The notes under the pieces: model-generated
Databases searched by the model: none
Told to the model about the DNA's origin: nothing
The model's input: only the letters and a program-made list of their open reading frames with translations
Part shown: positions 14,806 to 23,744 of the stretch, piece by piece
Position numbering within the stretch: the stretch's first letter is position 1
Layout of the letters: every line of letters starts with the position of its first letter
Program-made: the position numbers and the translations under genes
NCBI RefSeq assembly: GCF_002245625.1
Contig: NZ_NOIG01000004.1
Coordinates: forward strand, 372,001-436,000
Source: Acidovorax kalamii
GTDB lineage: Bacteria; Pseudomonadota; Gammaproteobacteria; Burkholderiales; Burkholderiaceae_C
Direction of reading: 5' to 3'
Length of the DNA stretch: 64,000 nt

Positions 14806-15936
14806 ATGGACAACGCGCCCTTTGCCGCCCCCCAGGCGACACTCGTTGACAAGCCGATCGCCACGGTGCTGGTGGTGGACGACACGCCCGAGAACCTCAC
14901 CTTGATGGGCAGCCTGCTGCGCGAGCACTACCTGGTGAAAGTGGCCAACCATGGTGAAAAGGCGATCAAAATCGCCCAGTCGGGCACACCACCCGACCTG
15001 ATCCTGCTGGACATCATGATGCCCGAGGTGGATGGCTACGAAGTCTGCCGGCGCCTGAAGGCAGCGGCCGCCACCCGCGACATCCCGGTGATCTTTTTGA
15101 CCGCGCGCTCCGACCCCGATGACGAACGCATGGGCCTGGCACTGGGCGCGGTGGACTACATCACCAAGCCCATCAGCCCGCCCATCCTGCTGGCACGCGT
15201 CAACACCCACCTGGCGCTCAAGGCCACGGCCGACTTTCTGCGCGACAAAAGCTCCTACCTGGAGCGCGAGGTGGCGATGCGCACGCTGGAGGTGCAGGCC
15301 ATCCAGGACGTGACCATCATGGCCATGACCTCGCTGGCCGAGACGCGCGACAACGAAACCGGCAACCACATCCGCCGCACCCAGCTGTATGTGAAGACGC
15401 TTGCCGAGCGCTTGCGCCACCACCCGCGCTTCGAGCATGTGCTGAACGACCGCATGATCGAGCTGCTCTACAAGTCCGCCCCGCTGCACGACATTGGCAA
15501 GATCGGCATCCCCGACAGCATCCTGCTCAAGCCCGGCAAGCTCACGGTGGAAGAGTTTGAAGTGATGAAGACCCACACCACGCTGGGCCGCGACGCCATC
15601 GAAGAGGCCGAGCGGCGCCTGGGCATGCGCGTGGCGTTTTTGAGCGTGTCCAAGGAGATCGCCTACAGCCACCAGGAAAAGTGGGACGGCTCGGGCTACC
15701 CGCAGGGGCTGGCGGGTGATGCGATCCCGGTGTCGGCACGCCTGATGGCCGTGGCCGATGTGTACGACGCGCTCATCAGCAAGCGTGTGTACAAGCCCGC
15801 GTTTTCACACGATCAGGCCTGCAGCACCATCGTGCGGGGCAAGGGCACCCACTTTGACCCCGACATGGTGGACGCGTTTGTGGACATTGCGGAAGACTTC
15901 CGCAGCATTGCCCAGAAATACCCGGACCCGGCGTAG
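14806..15936 (+). CDS. Response regulator with HD-GYP c-di-GMP phosphodiesterase output
   Basis: A cytoplasmic protein of 376 residues. The receiver (about 20-140) has VLVVDD, phospho-acceptor Asp 69 in LDIMMPEVDG and the KP switch pair. An HD-GYP domain follows, with HD at 228-229 in LHDIGKIGIPD and GYP at 297-299 in DGSGYP. The architecture is that of RpfG-type regulators, which hydrolyse cyclic di-GMP to GMP when phosphorylated. All metal-binding motifs I can check are present. It lies directly after the hybrid kinase on the same strand, so co-transcription and phosphotransfer between them are likely. Confidence 0.93.
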   Translation: MDNAPFAAPQATLVDKPIATVLVVDDTPENLTLMGSLLREHYLVKVANHGEKAIKIAQSGTPPDLILLDIMMPEVDGYEVCRRLKAAAATRDIPVIFLTARSDPDDERMGLALGAVDYITKPISPPILLARVNTHLALKATADFLRDKSSYLEREVAMRTLEVQAIQDVTIMAMTSLAETRDNETGNHIRRTQLYVKTLAERLRHHPRFEHVLNDRMIELLYKSAPLHDIGKIGIPDSILLKPGKLTVEEFEVMKTHTTLGRDAIEEAERRLGMRVAFLSVSKEIAYSHQEKWDGSGYPQGLAGDAIPVSARLMAVADVYDALISKRVYKPAFSHDQACSTIVRGKGTHFDPDMVDAFVDIAEDFRSIAQKYPDPA

Positions 15937-15941
15937 CGGAC

Positions 15942-16047
15942 AACCCCCTGAGCGACTTCGTCGCTTCCCCCTTCTCTCGAATTGCTGCGCAATTCGGGAA
16001 GGGGGACGCAGCCAGCGCGGCGGGGCGGCCCTTGCGCGGCTGCCCTG
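15942..16047. repeat. Long dispersed intergenic repeat, copy 1 (inverted partner at 37.9 kb)
   Basis: About 105 bases, starting CCCCCTGAGCG, with CTTCCCCCTTCTCTCGAATT - loop - AATTCGGGAAGGGGGA as a central palindrome, then GCCAGCGCGGCGGGGCGGCC. A close copy in the opposite orientation occurs at 37872-37980. It lies between the HD-GYP gene and the convergent suhB gene and encodes nothing obvious. Its palindromic centre suggests a REP-like element. Confidence 0.85.
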
Positions 16048-16137
16048 GTGTGCGTCTCGCCCGCTGCACGGTCCAGCTACCAGACCTCACCAGGGGTCAT
16101 CGTGCGTCGGCTTCACCGCTGTGCGCGATGGATGGAT

Positions 16138-17094
16138 TTAGAACGGCGCGTCTTCGCCCTTGGCGGCGTCTGCTTGGGGAGCCACCGATTCAGCGGCGTC
16201 CGCAGCGCCTTCTGCCTCTGGGGTGTTCCCGGCTTCGGGTGCGTCTGCCGCAGCCGCCTGGCGCACAGCCGCCTTGTCGCCAGCGCTCGCAAACTTGCTG
16301 TACTTGCCCAGGATGGGCACCAGCTGGCCATAGATGCGCGGGCTGCCCGCCAGGCACTCGCGCTGCTCCAGGAAGTCGGCCTCGCCCGTGAAGTTGCCCA
16401 CCAGGCCACCGGCCTCGGTCACCAGCAGCGAGCCTGCGGCCACGTCCCAGATCGACAGGCCGGTTTCAAAGAAGCCGTCGGTGAAGCCCGCAGCCAGGTA
16501 GGCCAGGTCCAGCGCGGCGGCGCCGGGGCGGCGCAGGCCGGCGGTGCGTTGCATCACGTCGGCCATCATGTTCAGGTAGCTCTTGAAGTTGTCGCCCGGG
16601 CGGAAGGGGAAACCGGTGGAGATCAGGCAGTCCTTGAGCTGGGTACGCTTGCTCACGCGGATGCGTCGCTCGTTCAGGTAGGCGCCGCGGCCCTTGGTCG
16701 CGGTGAAGAGGTCGTTGCGCGTGGGGTCGTACACCACGGCCTGCTCGACCTTGCCCTTCACGGCCAGCGCGATACTAATGCAGTAGACGGGAAAGCCGTG
16801 GATGAAGTTGGTGGTGCCGTCCAGCGGGTCGATGATCCAGACAAATTCCGAATCCTTGGCGCCGTATTCCTTGCCCGACTCTTCGGCCAGGATGCCGTGG
16901 CCGGGGTAGGCCGTCAGCAGCGTCTCGATGATGATTTTTTCGGAGGCGTGGTCCACCTCGGTCACAAAGTCGTTGATCTGCTTTTGCGAGATCCGCACCG
17001 ATTCCACGTCCAGGGCCGCGCGGTTGATGATGGCGCCGGCGGCGCGTGCAGCCTTGATGGCCACGTTGAGCATGGGGTGCAGATTGGACGACAT
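16138..17094 (-). CDS. suhB: Inositol-1-monophosphatase family protein (SuhB)
   Basis: A magnesium-dependent phosphomonoesterase of 318 residues. Family motifs are in place: EESG near residue 70, DPLDGTTNF near residue 87 and WDVAAGSLL near residue 215, which together form the metal and substrate site. Homologues hydrolyse inositol phosphates; E. coli SuhB also joins the rRNA antitermination complex. The C-terminal 50 residues are an Ala/Glu/Asp-rich low-complexity tail not usual for the family. The start is the ATG at MSSNLHPML, because the longer frame begins inside the leader. It is divergent from trmJ, 175 bases away. Confidence 0.92.
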   Translation of the reverse strand: MSSNLHPMLNVAIKAARAAGAIINRAALDVESVRISQKQINDFVTEVDHASEKIIIETLLTAYPGHGILAEESGKEYGAKDSEFVWIIDPLDGTTNFIHGFPVYCISIALAVKGKVEQAVVYDPTRNDLFTATKGRGAYLNERRIRVSKRTQLKDCLISTGFPFRPGDNFKSYLNMMADVMQRTAGLRRPGAAALDLAYLAAGFTDGFFETGLSIWDVAAGSLLVTEAGGLVGNFTGEADFLEQRECLAGSPRIYGQLVPILGKYSKFASAGDKAAVRQAAAADAPEAGNTPEAEGAADAAESVAPQADAAKGEDAPF

Positions 17095-17269
17095 AAATTG
17101 TGGTGGTTGGCAGCGCACGGCCGGGGCGGCGTGGGTGTCTGCGTACAGGATGAGCGGGGAGGTCAGACCCGTCCCGGCGATGCGGGCGGCGACAATAGAG
17201 GGCGGGATTTTACCCGCAGTGCCCTTTTTTGCCTAACCGGCCGCTTTTCCCCTCTCTCCCCGCCCGCCC

Positions 17270-18073
17270 ATGAAGACCCGTTTTGTCCTGATCAACACCA
17301 GCCACGCCGGCAATGTGGGTGCCGCCGCCCGCGCCATGAAAACCATGGGGTTTGACGACCTAGTGCTGGTGGCGCCCCGCTGGGCCAACGTGCTCAGGCG
17401 CGAGGAAACCATCCAGCGCGCCAGTGGCGCCCTGGATGTGCTGAACAACGCGCGCATCGTGGACACGCTGGACGAGGCCCTGGACGGGATGAGCCACCTG
17501 TGCGCCACGGCCATGACGCCACGCGACTTCGGTCCGCCCACGGCTGCGCCGCGTGCCCACTTTGAAATGCTATTGAATCAGGAGCTATCAAGGCAGAATG
17601 GATGCGCGCAAGAGGCTGAAAATGCTTCAAATCCAGAGGCCTCTGAGCCCGGAGCCGCCCATCAGGCGGGCGTGGCCTTTCTGTTTGGTTCCGAGCGGTT
17701 TGGCATGACCAACGAAGATGTCTACCGCTGCCATGTGGCGCTGTCGATTCCCACCAATCCCGGCTTCGGTTCGCTCAACCTGGGCGCGGCCATCCAGGTG
17801 ATTGCCTACGAATGGCGCCAGGCGCTGGGCGGGTTTGCGGTGCAGGACGCCACGCCTGCCCGCGCGCTGGCCGATGCTGCGCAGGTGGCGGGCATGCTGG
17901 GCCACTGGGAGCAGGCGCTCACCTCCATCGGTTTTCTGGACCCGGCCGCGCCCAAGAAGCTCATGCCCCGCCTTAACCAGCTTTTCAACCGCGCGCAGCT
18001 CAGCCCCGAGGAAATCCACATCTTGAGAGGTGTCGCCAAAGCCATGATCGAGACGGCGCAGGCGAAACGATAG
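17270..18073 (+). CDS. trmJ: tRNA (cytidine/uridine-2'-O-)-methyltransferase TrmJ
   Basis: Methylates the 2'-OH of position 32 in several tRNAs using S-adenosylmethionine. The 267-residue SPOUT protein shows NTSHAGNVGAAARAMKTMGF at the N terminus, FLFGSERFGMTNED in the middle and PGFGSLNLGAAIQV in the knotted C-terminal part. Between residues about 97 and 125 the sequence is Glu/Asn/Ala-rich and unlike the family; this stretch is encoded by an in-frame copy of the dispersed repeat. The repeat falls in the loop before the SAM-binding knot, so activity is probably kept. cysE follows 45 bases later on the same strand. Confidence 0.93.
   Translation: MKTRFVLINTSHAGNVGAAARAMKTMGFDDLVLVAPRWANVLRREETIQRASGALDVLNNARIVDTLDEALDGMSHLCATAMTPRDFGPPTAAPRAHFEMLLNQELSRQNGCAQEAENASNPEASEPGAAHQAGVAFLFGSERFGMTNEDVYRCHVALSIPTNPGFGSLNLGAAIQVIAYEWRQALGGFAVQDATPARALADAAQVAGMLGHWEQALTSIGFLDPAAPKKLMPRLNQLFNRAQLSPEEIHILRGVAKAMIETAQAKR
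17561..17632 (+). repeat. Dispersed repeat inserted in frame within trmJ, copy 4
   Basis: TTTGAAATGCTATTGAATCA, then AGCTATCAAGGCAG, then AAGAGGCTGAAAATGCTTCA follow the forward layout of the dispersed repeat. It lies inside trmJ and encodes about 24 residues of non-conserved protein without breaking the frame. Confidence 0.7.
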
Positions 18074-18118
18074 ACTGTGCAGCCCATAAACACATAACCA
18101 AAAGAAACGAAACCGCCG

Positions 18119-18901
18119 ATGCTCGCCCGCCTGCGTTCCGATATCCAGTGCATCCTCGACCGCGATCCTGCCGCACGCAGCACGTGGGAGGTGATCACCT
18201 GTTATCCGGGCCTGCACGCGATCTGGCTGCACCGCCCCGCGCACTGGTGCTGGAACAACGGCCTCAAATGGCCCGGCCGCTTCATCTCCAACTTCTCGCG
18301 CTGGCTTACCGGCATCGAGATCCACCCTGGTGCGAAGATCGGCGAGCGTGTGTTCTTCGACCATGCCATGGGCGTGGTGGTGGGCGAGACGGCCGAGATT
18401 GGCGACGGCTGCACCATCTACCAGGGCGTGACCCTGGGTGGCACCTCGCTCTACAAGGGCGCCAAGCGCCATCCCACGCTGGGCAAGGATGTGGTGGTGA
18501 GCGCCGGTGCCAAGGTGCTGGGCGGCTTCGAAGTGGGCGACGGCGCCAAGATCGGCAGCAATGCCGTGGTCATCAAACCCGTGCCTGCGGGCGCCACGGC
18601 CGTGGGCATTCCGGCGCGCATCATTCCGTCCAAAGAGGGCCAGAGCGCCGACGTGACCGAGCCGCAGCAGGCCCGCAAGTTCACGGCCTACGGCATCACG
18701 CAGGAGGACGACCCACTGTCGCAGGCCATGCGCGGCCTGATCGACAACGCCTCGTCGCAAGAGCACCAGATTGCGCTTTTGTGGCAGGCCATTGAAAAGC
18801 TCTCGGCCGCCAACCAGCAGGCCAAGGACTGCGTGCCCTGCGACGCGGCGCTCAAGGAGCAGTTCGAGGCGGGCAAGCTCAACGAGCTGGTGGGCAAGTA
18901 G
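18119..18901 (+). CDS. cysE: Serine O-acetyltransferase CysE
   Basis: Transfers acetyl from acetyl-CoA to L-serine, the first step of cysteine synthesis. The 260-residue protein has a short helical N-terminal domain and a left-handed beta-helix of hexapeptide repeats ([20 protein letters not shown] to [20 protein letters not shown]). The catalytic DH pair is in FFDHAMG near residue 80, and a [18 protein letters not shown] turn follows. It comes after trmJ on the same strand, an arrangement I know from other proteobacteria. The C-terminal 70 residues are less conserved and contain one CVPCD cysteine pair. Confidence 0.94.
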   Translation: MLARLRSDIQCILDRDPAARSTWEVITCYPGLHAIWLHRPAHWCWNNGLKWPGRFISNFSRWLTGIEIHPGAKIGERVFFDHAMGVVVGETAEIGDGCTIYQGVTLGGTSLYKGAKRHPTLGKDVVVSAGAKVLGGFEVGDGAKIGSNAVVIKPVPAGATAVGIPARIIPSKEGQSADVTEPQQARKFTAYGITQEDDPLSQAMRGLIDNASSQEHQIALLWQAIEKLSAANQQAKDCVPCDAALKEQFEAGKLNELVGK

Positions 18902-18927
18902 GCAGCCCGGTCCGCTGAATTGTTCTG

Positions 18928-18984
18928 CTCCTGAAAATATAGCTGCTATCGCTTGATGGACGGGCGGTAGCAGCTATTTTTCTT
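18928..18984. repeat. Dispersed palindromic repeat, copy 5 (well preserved)
   Basis: AATATAGCTGCTATCGCTTG, then ATGGACGGGCGGTAGCAGCTATTTTT: the best preserved copy, with a CTGCTATCGC / GCGGTAGCAG stem. It lies between the convergent cysE and mogA genes and could also act as a terminator for cysE because of its trailing T-run. Confidence 0.8.
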
Positions 18985-18998
18985 TGAATGTTCTCTGG

Positions 18999-19601
18999 TC
19001 AGGCCGTGCGCGGTGCGCGAATGGCTGTCTTGGGCCGGAACGCCTTGCACACCTCATCGCGCGTCTCCAGGTACGGCCCGCCGATCAAATCGATGCAGTA
19101 GGGCACGGCGGCAAAGATGCCCGGCACGATCTGCTGTCCGTCCGCATCCTTCAGCCCCTCCAGCGTCTCGGCAATCGCCTTGGGCTGGCCCGGCAGGTTG
19201 ATGATCAGGCTTTGCCCACGGACCACGGCCACCTGGCGCGAGAGGATGGCGGTGGGCACGAACTTCAGGCTGATCTGGCGCATCTGCTCGCCAAAGCCCG
19301 GCATCTCCTTGTGCGCCACGGCCAGCGTGGCCTCGGGCGTCACGTCGCGCAGCGCAGGGCCGGTGCCGCCGGTGGTGAGTACCAAGGCGCAACCGGCGTC
19401 CACCAGCTCGATCAGCGTGGCGCTGATGCCCGCCTGTTCGTCGGGGATGAGGCGCGGCTCGAAGGTGATGGGGTTGTGCAGCGCGCGTGTGAGCCAGTCC
19501 TGCAGCGCAGGCAGGCCCTTGTCCTCGTAGACGCCGGTGCTGGCGCGGTCGCTGATGGAGACGATGCCGATCTTTACCGGGTCGTGCAGGGGCTCACTCA
19601 T
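18999..19601 (-). CDS. mogA: Molybdopterin adenylyltransferase MogA
   Basis: Adenylates molybdopterin so that molybdate can be inserted, a late step in molybdenum-cofactor synthesis. The 200-residue protein has IGIVSISDRAS at the N terminus and the TTGGTGPALRDVTPEATLAV signature near residue 80, plus an NLPGQPKAIAE block. The cofactor it helps make is needed by the nitrate reductase encoded at 48.6-51.5 kb. The start is the ATG at MSEPLHDPVK, which overlaps the 3' end of darP by eight bases, so the two are almost certainly co-transcribed. Confidence 0.92.
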   Translation of the reverse strand: MSEPLHDPVKIGIVSISDRASTGVYEDKGLPALQDWLTRALHNPITFEPRLIPDEQAGISATLIELVDAGCALVLTTGGTGPALRDVTPEATLAVAHKEMPGFGEQMRQISLKFVPTAILSRQVAVVRGQSLIINLPGQPKAIAETLEGLKDADGQQIVPGIFAAVPYCIDLIGGPYLETRDEVCKAFRPKTAIRAPRTA

Positions 19602-20265
19602 CGCTGTTGTCCTCGTTGGTGTCGCTGGCATCTGCCATGCCCGTGCCACCCAGGTGCTCGCGTACCAGCTGGAACAGTTCGCGGTATGCGCGGCCCTTGC
19701 GCGGGGCCAGACCTTGCGAGACCTGGACATTGGCCTCCTTGCCCGCAGGTTGGGCGTCCTTGCGGGCCTGGCGGATCAGCGCGCGCAGCTGCTGCGTGTC
19801 GGTGGTGGGGTGCTCGGCCATCCAGGCGGCCAGCGTGTCGTCGTCGGCAATCAGCCGGTCGCGCCATTGTTCGGCCAGGTGCAGCTGCAGCTTTTCGGTG
19901 GCAGAGCCCTTGTGTTGCTCTTCCAGGGCTTGGCGGGCGGCGTCCACCAGTTCGGGCTCCAGCTTGCGCATGAGCTTGCCCACGTACTGCATCTGGCGGC
20001 GCTTGCCTTCAAAGTTGGTGATGCGCTTGGCCTCGGCCAGCGCTTCCACCAGTTTGTCGGGCAGGCCCACGGCGTCGAACAGGTCAGCGCGCAGGGTCAG
20101 CAACTCCTTGCCCAGGTCTTGCAGTTCATCGCTCTCGCGTTTGAGATCGGTGCGGCTGGCATCGGGCGTGCCTTTGAGTTCGGCCTTGAGTTGAATGTCC
20201 AGTTCGCTGCCTTCGGCAACAAAATGGCCCTTCACAAAGTAGCCTTTTTTGGGTTTGCGTGACAT
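19594..20265 (-). CDS. darP: Ribosome-associated protein DarP (YjgA)
   Basis: A small cytoplasmic protein of 223 residues of the YjgA family, which associates with late 50S ribosomal precursors in E. coli. Recognisable blocks are MSRKPKKGYFVKGHFV at the start, DLQDLGKELLTLRADLF-like helices, and the KRRQMQYVGKLMRKLEPE core near residue 90 that is typical of the family. The start at MSRKPKK lies 66 bases from the divergent pmbA gene. A charged Asn/Asp-rich tail overlaps the mogA start. Confidence 0.9.
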   Translation of the reverse strand: MSRKPKKGYFVKGHFVAEGSELDIQLKAELKGTPDASRTDLKRESDELQDLGKELLTLRADLFDAVGLPDKLVEALAEAKRITNFEGKRRQMQYVGKLMRKLEPELVDAARQALEEQHKGSATEKLQLHLAEQWRDRLIADDDTLAAWMAEHPTTDTQQLRALIRQARKDAQPAGKEANVQVSQGLAPRKGRAYRELFQLVREHLGGTGMADASDTNEDNSDE

Positions 20266-20330
20266 GGGGTGGGGGCAAAGAGAGAGGTGGCAGCGAGTGC
20301 GCCAAAGTGGCAAGTATCATAGCCGCCGCT

Positions 20331-21773
20331 ATGAATAAACCCTCCAACCGCGCCCCGCGCACCCCCGGCGCGCTGGCTGCTGCGCCCGCAGCAGCCACCT
20401 CCCGCACCCCCGACAGCGGCTTCAGCTACAGCCGCCCGTTTTTTGAAGAGCTGGTGGACCGCGCCCTGGCGCATGCCAAGAAGCTGGGCGCCACCGACGC
20501 TGGCGCCGAGGCGTCTGAAGGCTGCGGCCTGTCGGTCAGCGTGCGCAAGGGCGAGCTGGAGAACGTAGAGCGCAACCGCGACAAATCGCTGGGCGTGACG
20601 GTGTACCTTGGCAAACGCCGTGGCAATGCCAGCACTTCCGATTTCTCGAACAAGGCCATCGAGCAGACCGTGCAGGCAGCCTACGACATCGCCCGTTTCA
20701 CGGCTGAAGATCCCATGGCAGGCCTGCCGGACGCCGATGACATCGCCCAGGCCGACACGCACCGTGACCTGGACCTGTTCCACCCCTGGGCCATCACCAG
20801 CGAAGAAGCGGCCGAGATGGCCAAGGCCTGCGAAGCCGCTGCGTTCAAGACACACCGCCGCATCACCAACAGCGAAGGCGCGGGTGTGTCGGCCCAGCAA
20901 AGCCATTTCTTCAGCGCCCACACGCGCGGCTTTCGCGGTGGTTATGCCAGCTCGCGCCACAGCTTCTCGGTGGCACCTATTGCGTCCCTGCCCGGCAAGA
21001 ACGGCGAGATGCAGCGCGATGCCTGGTACAGCTCCATGCGCGACGCCACCGAACTGGCATCGCCCGAGGCCGTGGGCCGCTACGCCGCGCAACGAGCGCT
21101 GAGCCGCCTGGGCAGCCGCAAGATCCCCACCACGCAATGCCCCGTGCTGTTCGAATCGACCTTGGCCGCAGGCCTGCTGGGAGGGTTTGTGCAGGCCGTG
21201 AGTGGCGGCGCGCTCTACCGCAAGAGCAGTTTCTTGCTCGACTCGCTGGGCAAGATGGTCTTCCCCAAGCACATCGACATCCTCGAAGATCCGTTCATCC
21301 TGGGCGGCAAGGGCAGCTCGCCGTTCGATGAAGAAGGCGTGCGCGTGGCACCGCGCAAGGTGGTCAAGGGCGGGCGGGTGGAAGGCTACTTCCTGTCGAG
21401 CTACTCGGCGCGCAAGCTGGGCATGAAGACCACGGGCAACGCTGGTGGCTCGCACAACCTGGTGATGACCTCGCGCCTCACCCAGGCCAGCGACAACCTG
21501 GACGCCATGCTGCAAAAGCTGGGCACGGGCCTGTTTGTGGTGGAGCTGATGGGGCAGGGCGTGAATTACGTGACGGGCGACTATTCGCGCGGCGCGAGCG
21601 GGTTCTGGGTGGAGAACGGCAAGATCGCCTTCCCCGTGCACGAGATCACCATCGCGGGCAATCTGAAGGACATGCTCAAGGGCATTGAGGCCGTGGGCGC
21701 CGACGCCTACAACTACGGCGCCAAAACCGTGGGCTCCATCCTGGTCAACCGCATGAAGGTGGCGGGGAGCTGA
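20331..21773 (+). CDS. pmbA: Metalloprotease-like PmbA (TldE)
   Basis: A subunit of the TldD-TldE cytoplasmic protease, known for maturing microcin B17 and for CcdA antitoxin turnover in E. coli. The 480-residue product has the family's N-terminal fold (KGELENVERNRDKSLGVTVY) and C-terminal blocks (GGSHNLVMTSRLTQASDNLD, GASGFWVENGKIAFPVHEIT). In the complex TldD carries the zinc motif and PmbA does not, consistent with no HEXXH here. The start at MNKPSNRAP is followed by an Ala/Pro-rich leader of about 35 residues. It is divergent from darP, and a terminator follows. Confidence 0.93.
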   Translation: MNKPSNRAPRTPGALAAAPAAATSRTPDSGFSYSRPFFEELVDRALAHAKKLGATDAGAEASEGCGLSVSVRKGELENVERNRDKSLGVTVYLGKRRGNASTSDFSNKAIEQTVQAAYDIARFTAEDPMAGLPDADDIAQADTHRDLDLFHPWAITSEEAAEMAKACEAAAFKTHRRITNSEGAGVSAQQSHFFSAHTRGFRGGYASSRHSFSVAPIASLPGKNGEMQRDAWYSSMRDATELASPEAVGRYAAQRALSRLGSRKIPTTQCPVLFESTLAAGLLGGFVQAVSGGALYRKSSFLLDSLGKMVFPKHIDILEDPFILGGKGSSPFDEEGVRVAPRKVVKGGRVEGYFLSSYSARKLGMKTTGNAGGSHNLVMTSRLTQASDNLDAMLQKLGTGLFVVELMGQGVNYVTGDYSRGASGFWVENGKIAFPVHEITIAGNLKDMLKGIEAVGADAYNYGAKTVGSILVNRMKVAGS

Positions 21774-21817
21774 TGTTTGGTTCGCAGCGCAGCCGCAGCA
21801 AAGGGCTACGCTGATGC

Positions 21818-21850
21818 AAAAGGCCCTCGCGACGAGCGAGGGCCTTTTTG
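21818..21850. terminator. Bidirectional rho-independent terminator
   Basis: AAAAGGCCCTCGC - loop - GCGAGGGCCTTTTT between the convergent pmbA and TetR-family genes. It has A and T runs on both sides, so it serves both. Confidence 0.88.
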
Positions 21851-21870
21851 TTTTTTGAGCAGCTGTTGCG

Positions 21871-22548
21871 CTACGTGTTGCCTGCCCGCGCACCCGCCAG
21901 CAAGGCCTGCACTGCTGCTTGCAGCACAGGGGTTGCCTCCTCGCCGCTGAGCAGGCCTGAACTCACAAAAGCCCCATTGATGAGCACAGCCAGCTGGGCC
22001 GCCAGGGCCTCGGGCCGGGGCACGCCCAGCCGCTGGGCAATGCCGTGCAGGCGGCTGCGCAGCGCCACCATGTGCTGCCGGGCCACCTGGCGGGCCGGGT
22101 GGTCCTGCTCGGCAAATTCGGCCGCCACGTTGATTTGCGGGCAGCCCCGGTAGTTGGACCGGCCCAGCCGCTCGCCGATCCACTGCATATGGGCCTGCAG
22201 CTCGGCGGCCGGGTCGTTGGCATGCTGCGCCGCCACCGCATCCCACAGGCCCCAGAAGTCCACGTCTTCACGCTCCAGAAACGCCACGATGAGGTCGTCC
22301 TTGGTGGGGAAGTAGCGGTACAGGCTGGTCTTGGCCACGGCCGCTTCGGCCACCACCAGGTCCACCCCCACGGCACGCACGCCGCGTTGGTAGAACAAGC
22401 TCGACGCCGTGTCGAGGATGCGCTCGCGCAAGTCCTGCACGGGCTCGCTGGAGGCCGTCGCAGCGCGCCGTGACGCAGGCTTGGGGCGGGCGCCGGGCGT
22501 GGTTGCCGGGAGGGGATGGGAAAAAGAATGTGCAGCCATGCTTGACAT
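21871..22548 (-). CDS. TetR/AcrR-family transcriptional repressor
   Basis: A 225-residue regulator. After a Pro/Ala-rich leader, residues about 36-85 form the TetR helix-turn-helix (RILDTASSLFYQRGVRAVGV, then AVAKTSLYRYFPTKDDLIVA). The remainder is an all-helical ligand-binding and dimerisation domain with a CPQINVAAEFAEQDHPAR block, as in the YcdC/TetR_C-like groups. The start may be the ATG at 22548 or the one three codons later. It is divergent from the saccharopine-dehydrogenase-like gene, with two operator copies between them, so it very likely represses that gene and itself. The inducer is unknown. Confidence 0.9.
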   Translation of the reverse strand: MSSMAAHSFSHPLPATTPGARPKPASRRAATASSEPVQDLRERILDTASSLFYQRGVRAVGVDLVVAEAAVAKTSLYRYFPTKDDLIVAFLEREDVDFWGLWDAVAAQHANDPAAELQAHMQWIGERLGRSNYRGCPQINVAAEFAEQDHPARQVARQHMVALRSRLHGIAQRLGVPRPEALAAQLAVLINGAFVSSGLLSGEEATPVLQAAVQALLAGARAGNT

Positions 22549-22550
22549 GA

Positions 22551-22566
22551 TACAGACCTGTCTGTA
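22551..22566. promoter_or_regulatory. TetR-family operator, site 1
   Basis: TACAGACCTGTCTGTA is a near-perfect palindrome immediately upstream of the TetR-family start codon. Its reverse complement recurs with one difference 26 bases away, as expected for a pair of operators bound by the neighbouring repressor. Confidence 0.8.
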
Positions 22567-22576
22567 ATCTTCAAAC

Positions 22577-22592
22577 AACAGACAGGTCTGTA
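22577..22592. promoter_or_regulatory. TetR-family operator, site 2
   Basis: AACAGACAGGTCTGTA matches the reverse complement of site 1 at 15 of 16 positions. It lies 41 bases before the start of the divergent dehydrogenase-like gene, so binding here would block that promoter. Confidence 0.8.
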
Positions 22593-22633
22593 TCGTCAAT
22601 TTTTCCCTCCACTTCTTTCCCGAAAGGTTCTCC

Positions 22634-23656
22634 ATGACATCCTCTGTTTCTTCCATCGCGGTGTACGGTGCCAGCGGCCATACCGGCCAGTTTGTGGTGC
22701 AGGAGGCCTTGCGCCGTGGCCTGCGCGTGGTGGCCGTGGGGCGCAATGCCACCCGGCTGGCTGCGCTGTTTCCCTCGGGGGTGGAGTGCCGCGTGGCGGC
22801 GCTGGACGACCCGGCGGCGCTGGTGCAGGCCTTTGCCGGTTGTGGCGTGGTCATCCACTGCGCGGGGCCCTTCATGGACACGGCCACCCCAGTGGCGCAG
22901 GCCGCGCTGCAGGCGGGCGCCCACTACATCGATGTGACCGCCGAGCAGCCCAGCGCCCAGGCCACCTTTGCCGATCTGCAGGCGCCCGCCGTGGCCGCCG
23001 GGCGCGCGGTGGTGCCCGCCGCTGGTTTTTATGGCGGCCTGGCTGACCTGCTGGCCAGCGCGCTCGCCGCGCCCGGCCCCATCGACGAGATCACCGTCGC
23101 CATGGGGCTGGACCGCTGGTGGCCCACCGAAGGCACGCGCCTGACGGGCGAGCGCAACAAGGCGCAGCGCCAGGTGGTGCAGGGCGGGCGCCTGGTGCCG
23201 CTGGTGCCCGCCGCCGACGTGCCCGACTGGACCTTTGCCGCGCCTCTGGCGACCTATGCCATGGTCGAGCTGCCGTTCAGCGAGACCATCACCCTGGCCC
23301 ACCACCTGCAGGCCGACACCATCCGCTCGCTCATCAACCGCTCGGCCCTGGCCGACATCCGCGATGCCAGCACCCCGCCGCCCACGGCGGTGGATGGCAG
23401 CGGCCGGTCGGCCCAGCGTTTTGAACTGGTGGTGCGGCTGGTGCAGAACGGCGTGGTGCGGACGGCCGGTGTGCGCGGCCAGGACATCTATGCCGTGACG
23501 GCGCCCCTCGTGCTGGAGGCCGCGCAGCGCCTGATGGCCCCGGCGTACCAGCGCAGCGGTGCGCTGGCCTTGGGCGAGGCGGTGGACTCCATGGACACGT
23601 TGCGGGCGTTGAACGGCCAGGCGCTCGAAGTCTTTGGCGATGTGCAGGTAGCCTGA
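22634..23656 (+). CDS. Saccharopine-dehydrogenase-like NAD(P)-binding protein
   Basis: A 340-residue protein with an N-terminal Rossmann fold (SIAVYGASGHTGQFVVQEAL at about 7-26, a GxxGxxG-type dinucleotide loop) followed by the NRNATRLAAL-like second strand and AGPFMDTATPVAQAALQAGA. This layout is that of the saccharopine-dehydrogenase-like / trans-acting enoyl reductase group. The true substrate is unknown; true saccharopine dehydrogenases differ in the C-terminal half. An AAAGG ribosome site precedes the ATG. The two operators upstream point to induction by a ligand of the divergent TetR-family repressor. Confidence 0.78.
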   Translation: MTSSVSSIAVYGASGHTGQFVVQEALRRGLRVVAVGRNATRLAALFPSGVECRVAALDDPAALVQAFAGCGVVIHCAGPFMDTATPVAQAALQAGAHYIDVTAEQPSAQATFADLQAPAVAAGRAVVPAAGFYGGLADLLASALAAPGPIDEITVAMGLDRWWPTEGTRLTGERNKAQRQVVQGGRLVPLVPAADVPDWTFAAPLATYAMVELPFSETITLAHHLQADTIRSLINRSALADIRDASTPPPTAVDGSGRSAQRFELVVRLVQNGVVRTAGVRGQDIYAVTAPLVLEAAQRLMAPAYQRSGALALGEAVDSMDTLRALNGQALEVFGDVQVA

Positions 23657-23744
23657 AAAGCGACTCCGAGTGTGTGTGCCAGCAGCAGTCCCTGCCCGGG
23701 AAGATCGGGCGGGTCGCCAGACCCCAAGGCGATATGCTTCGCGC

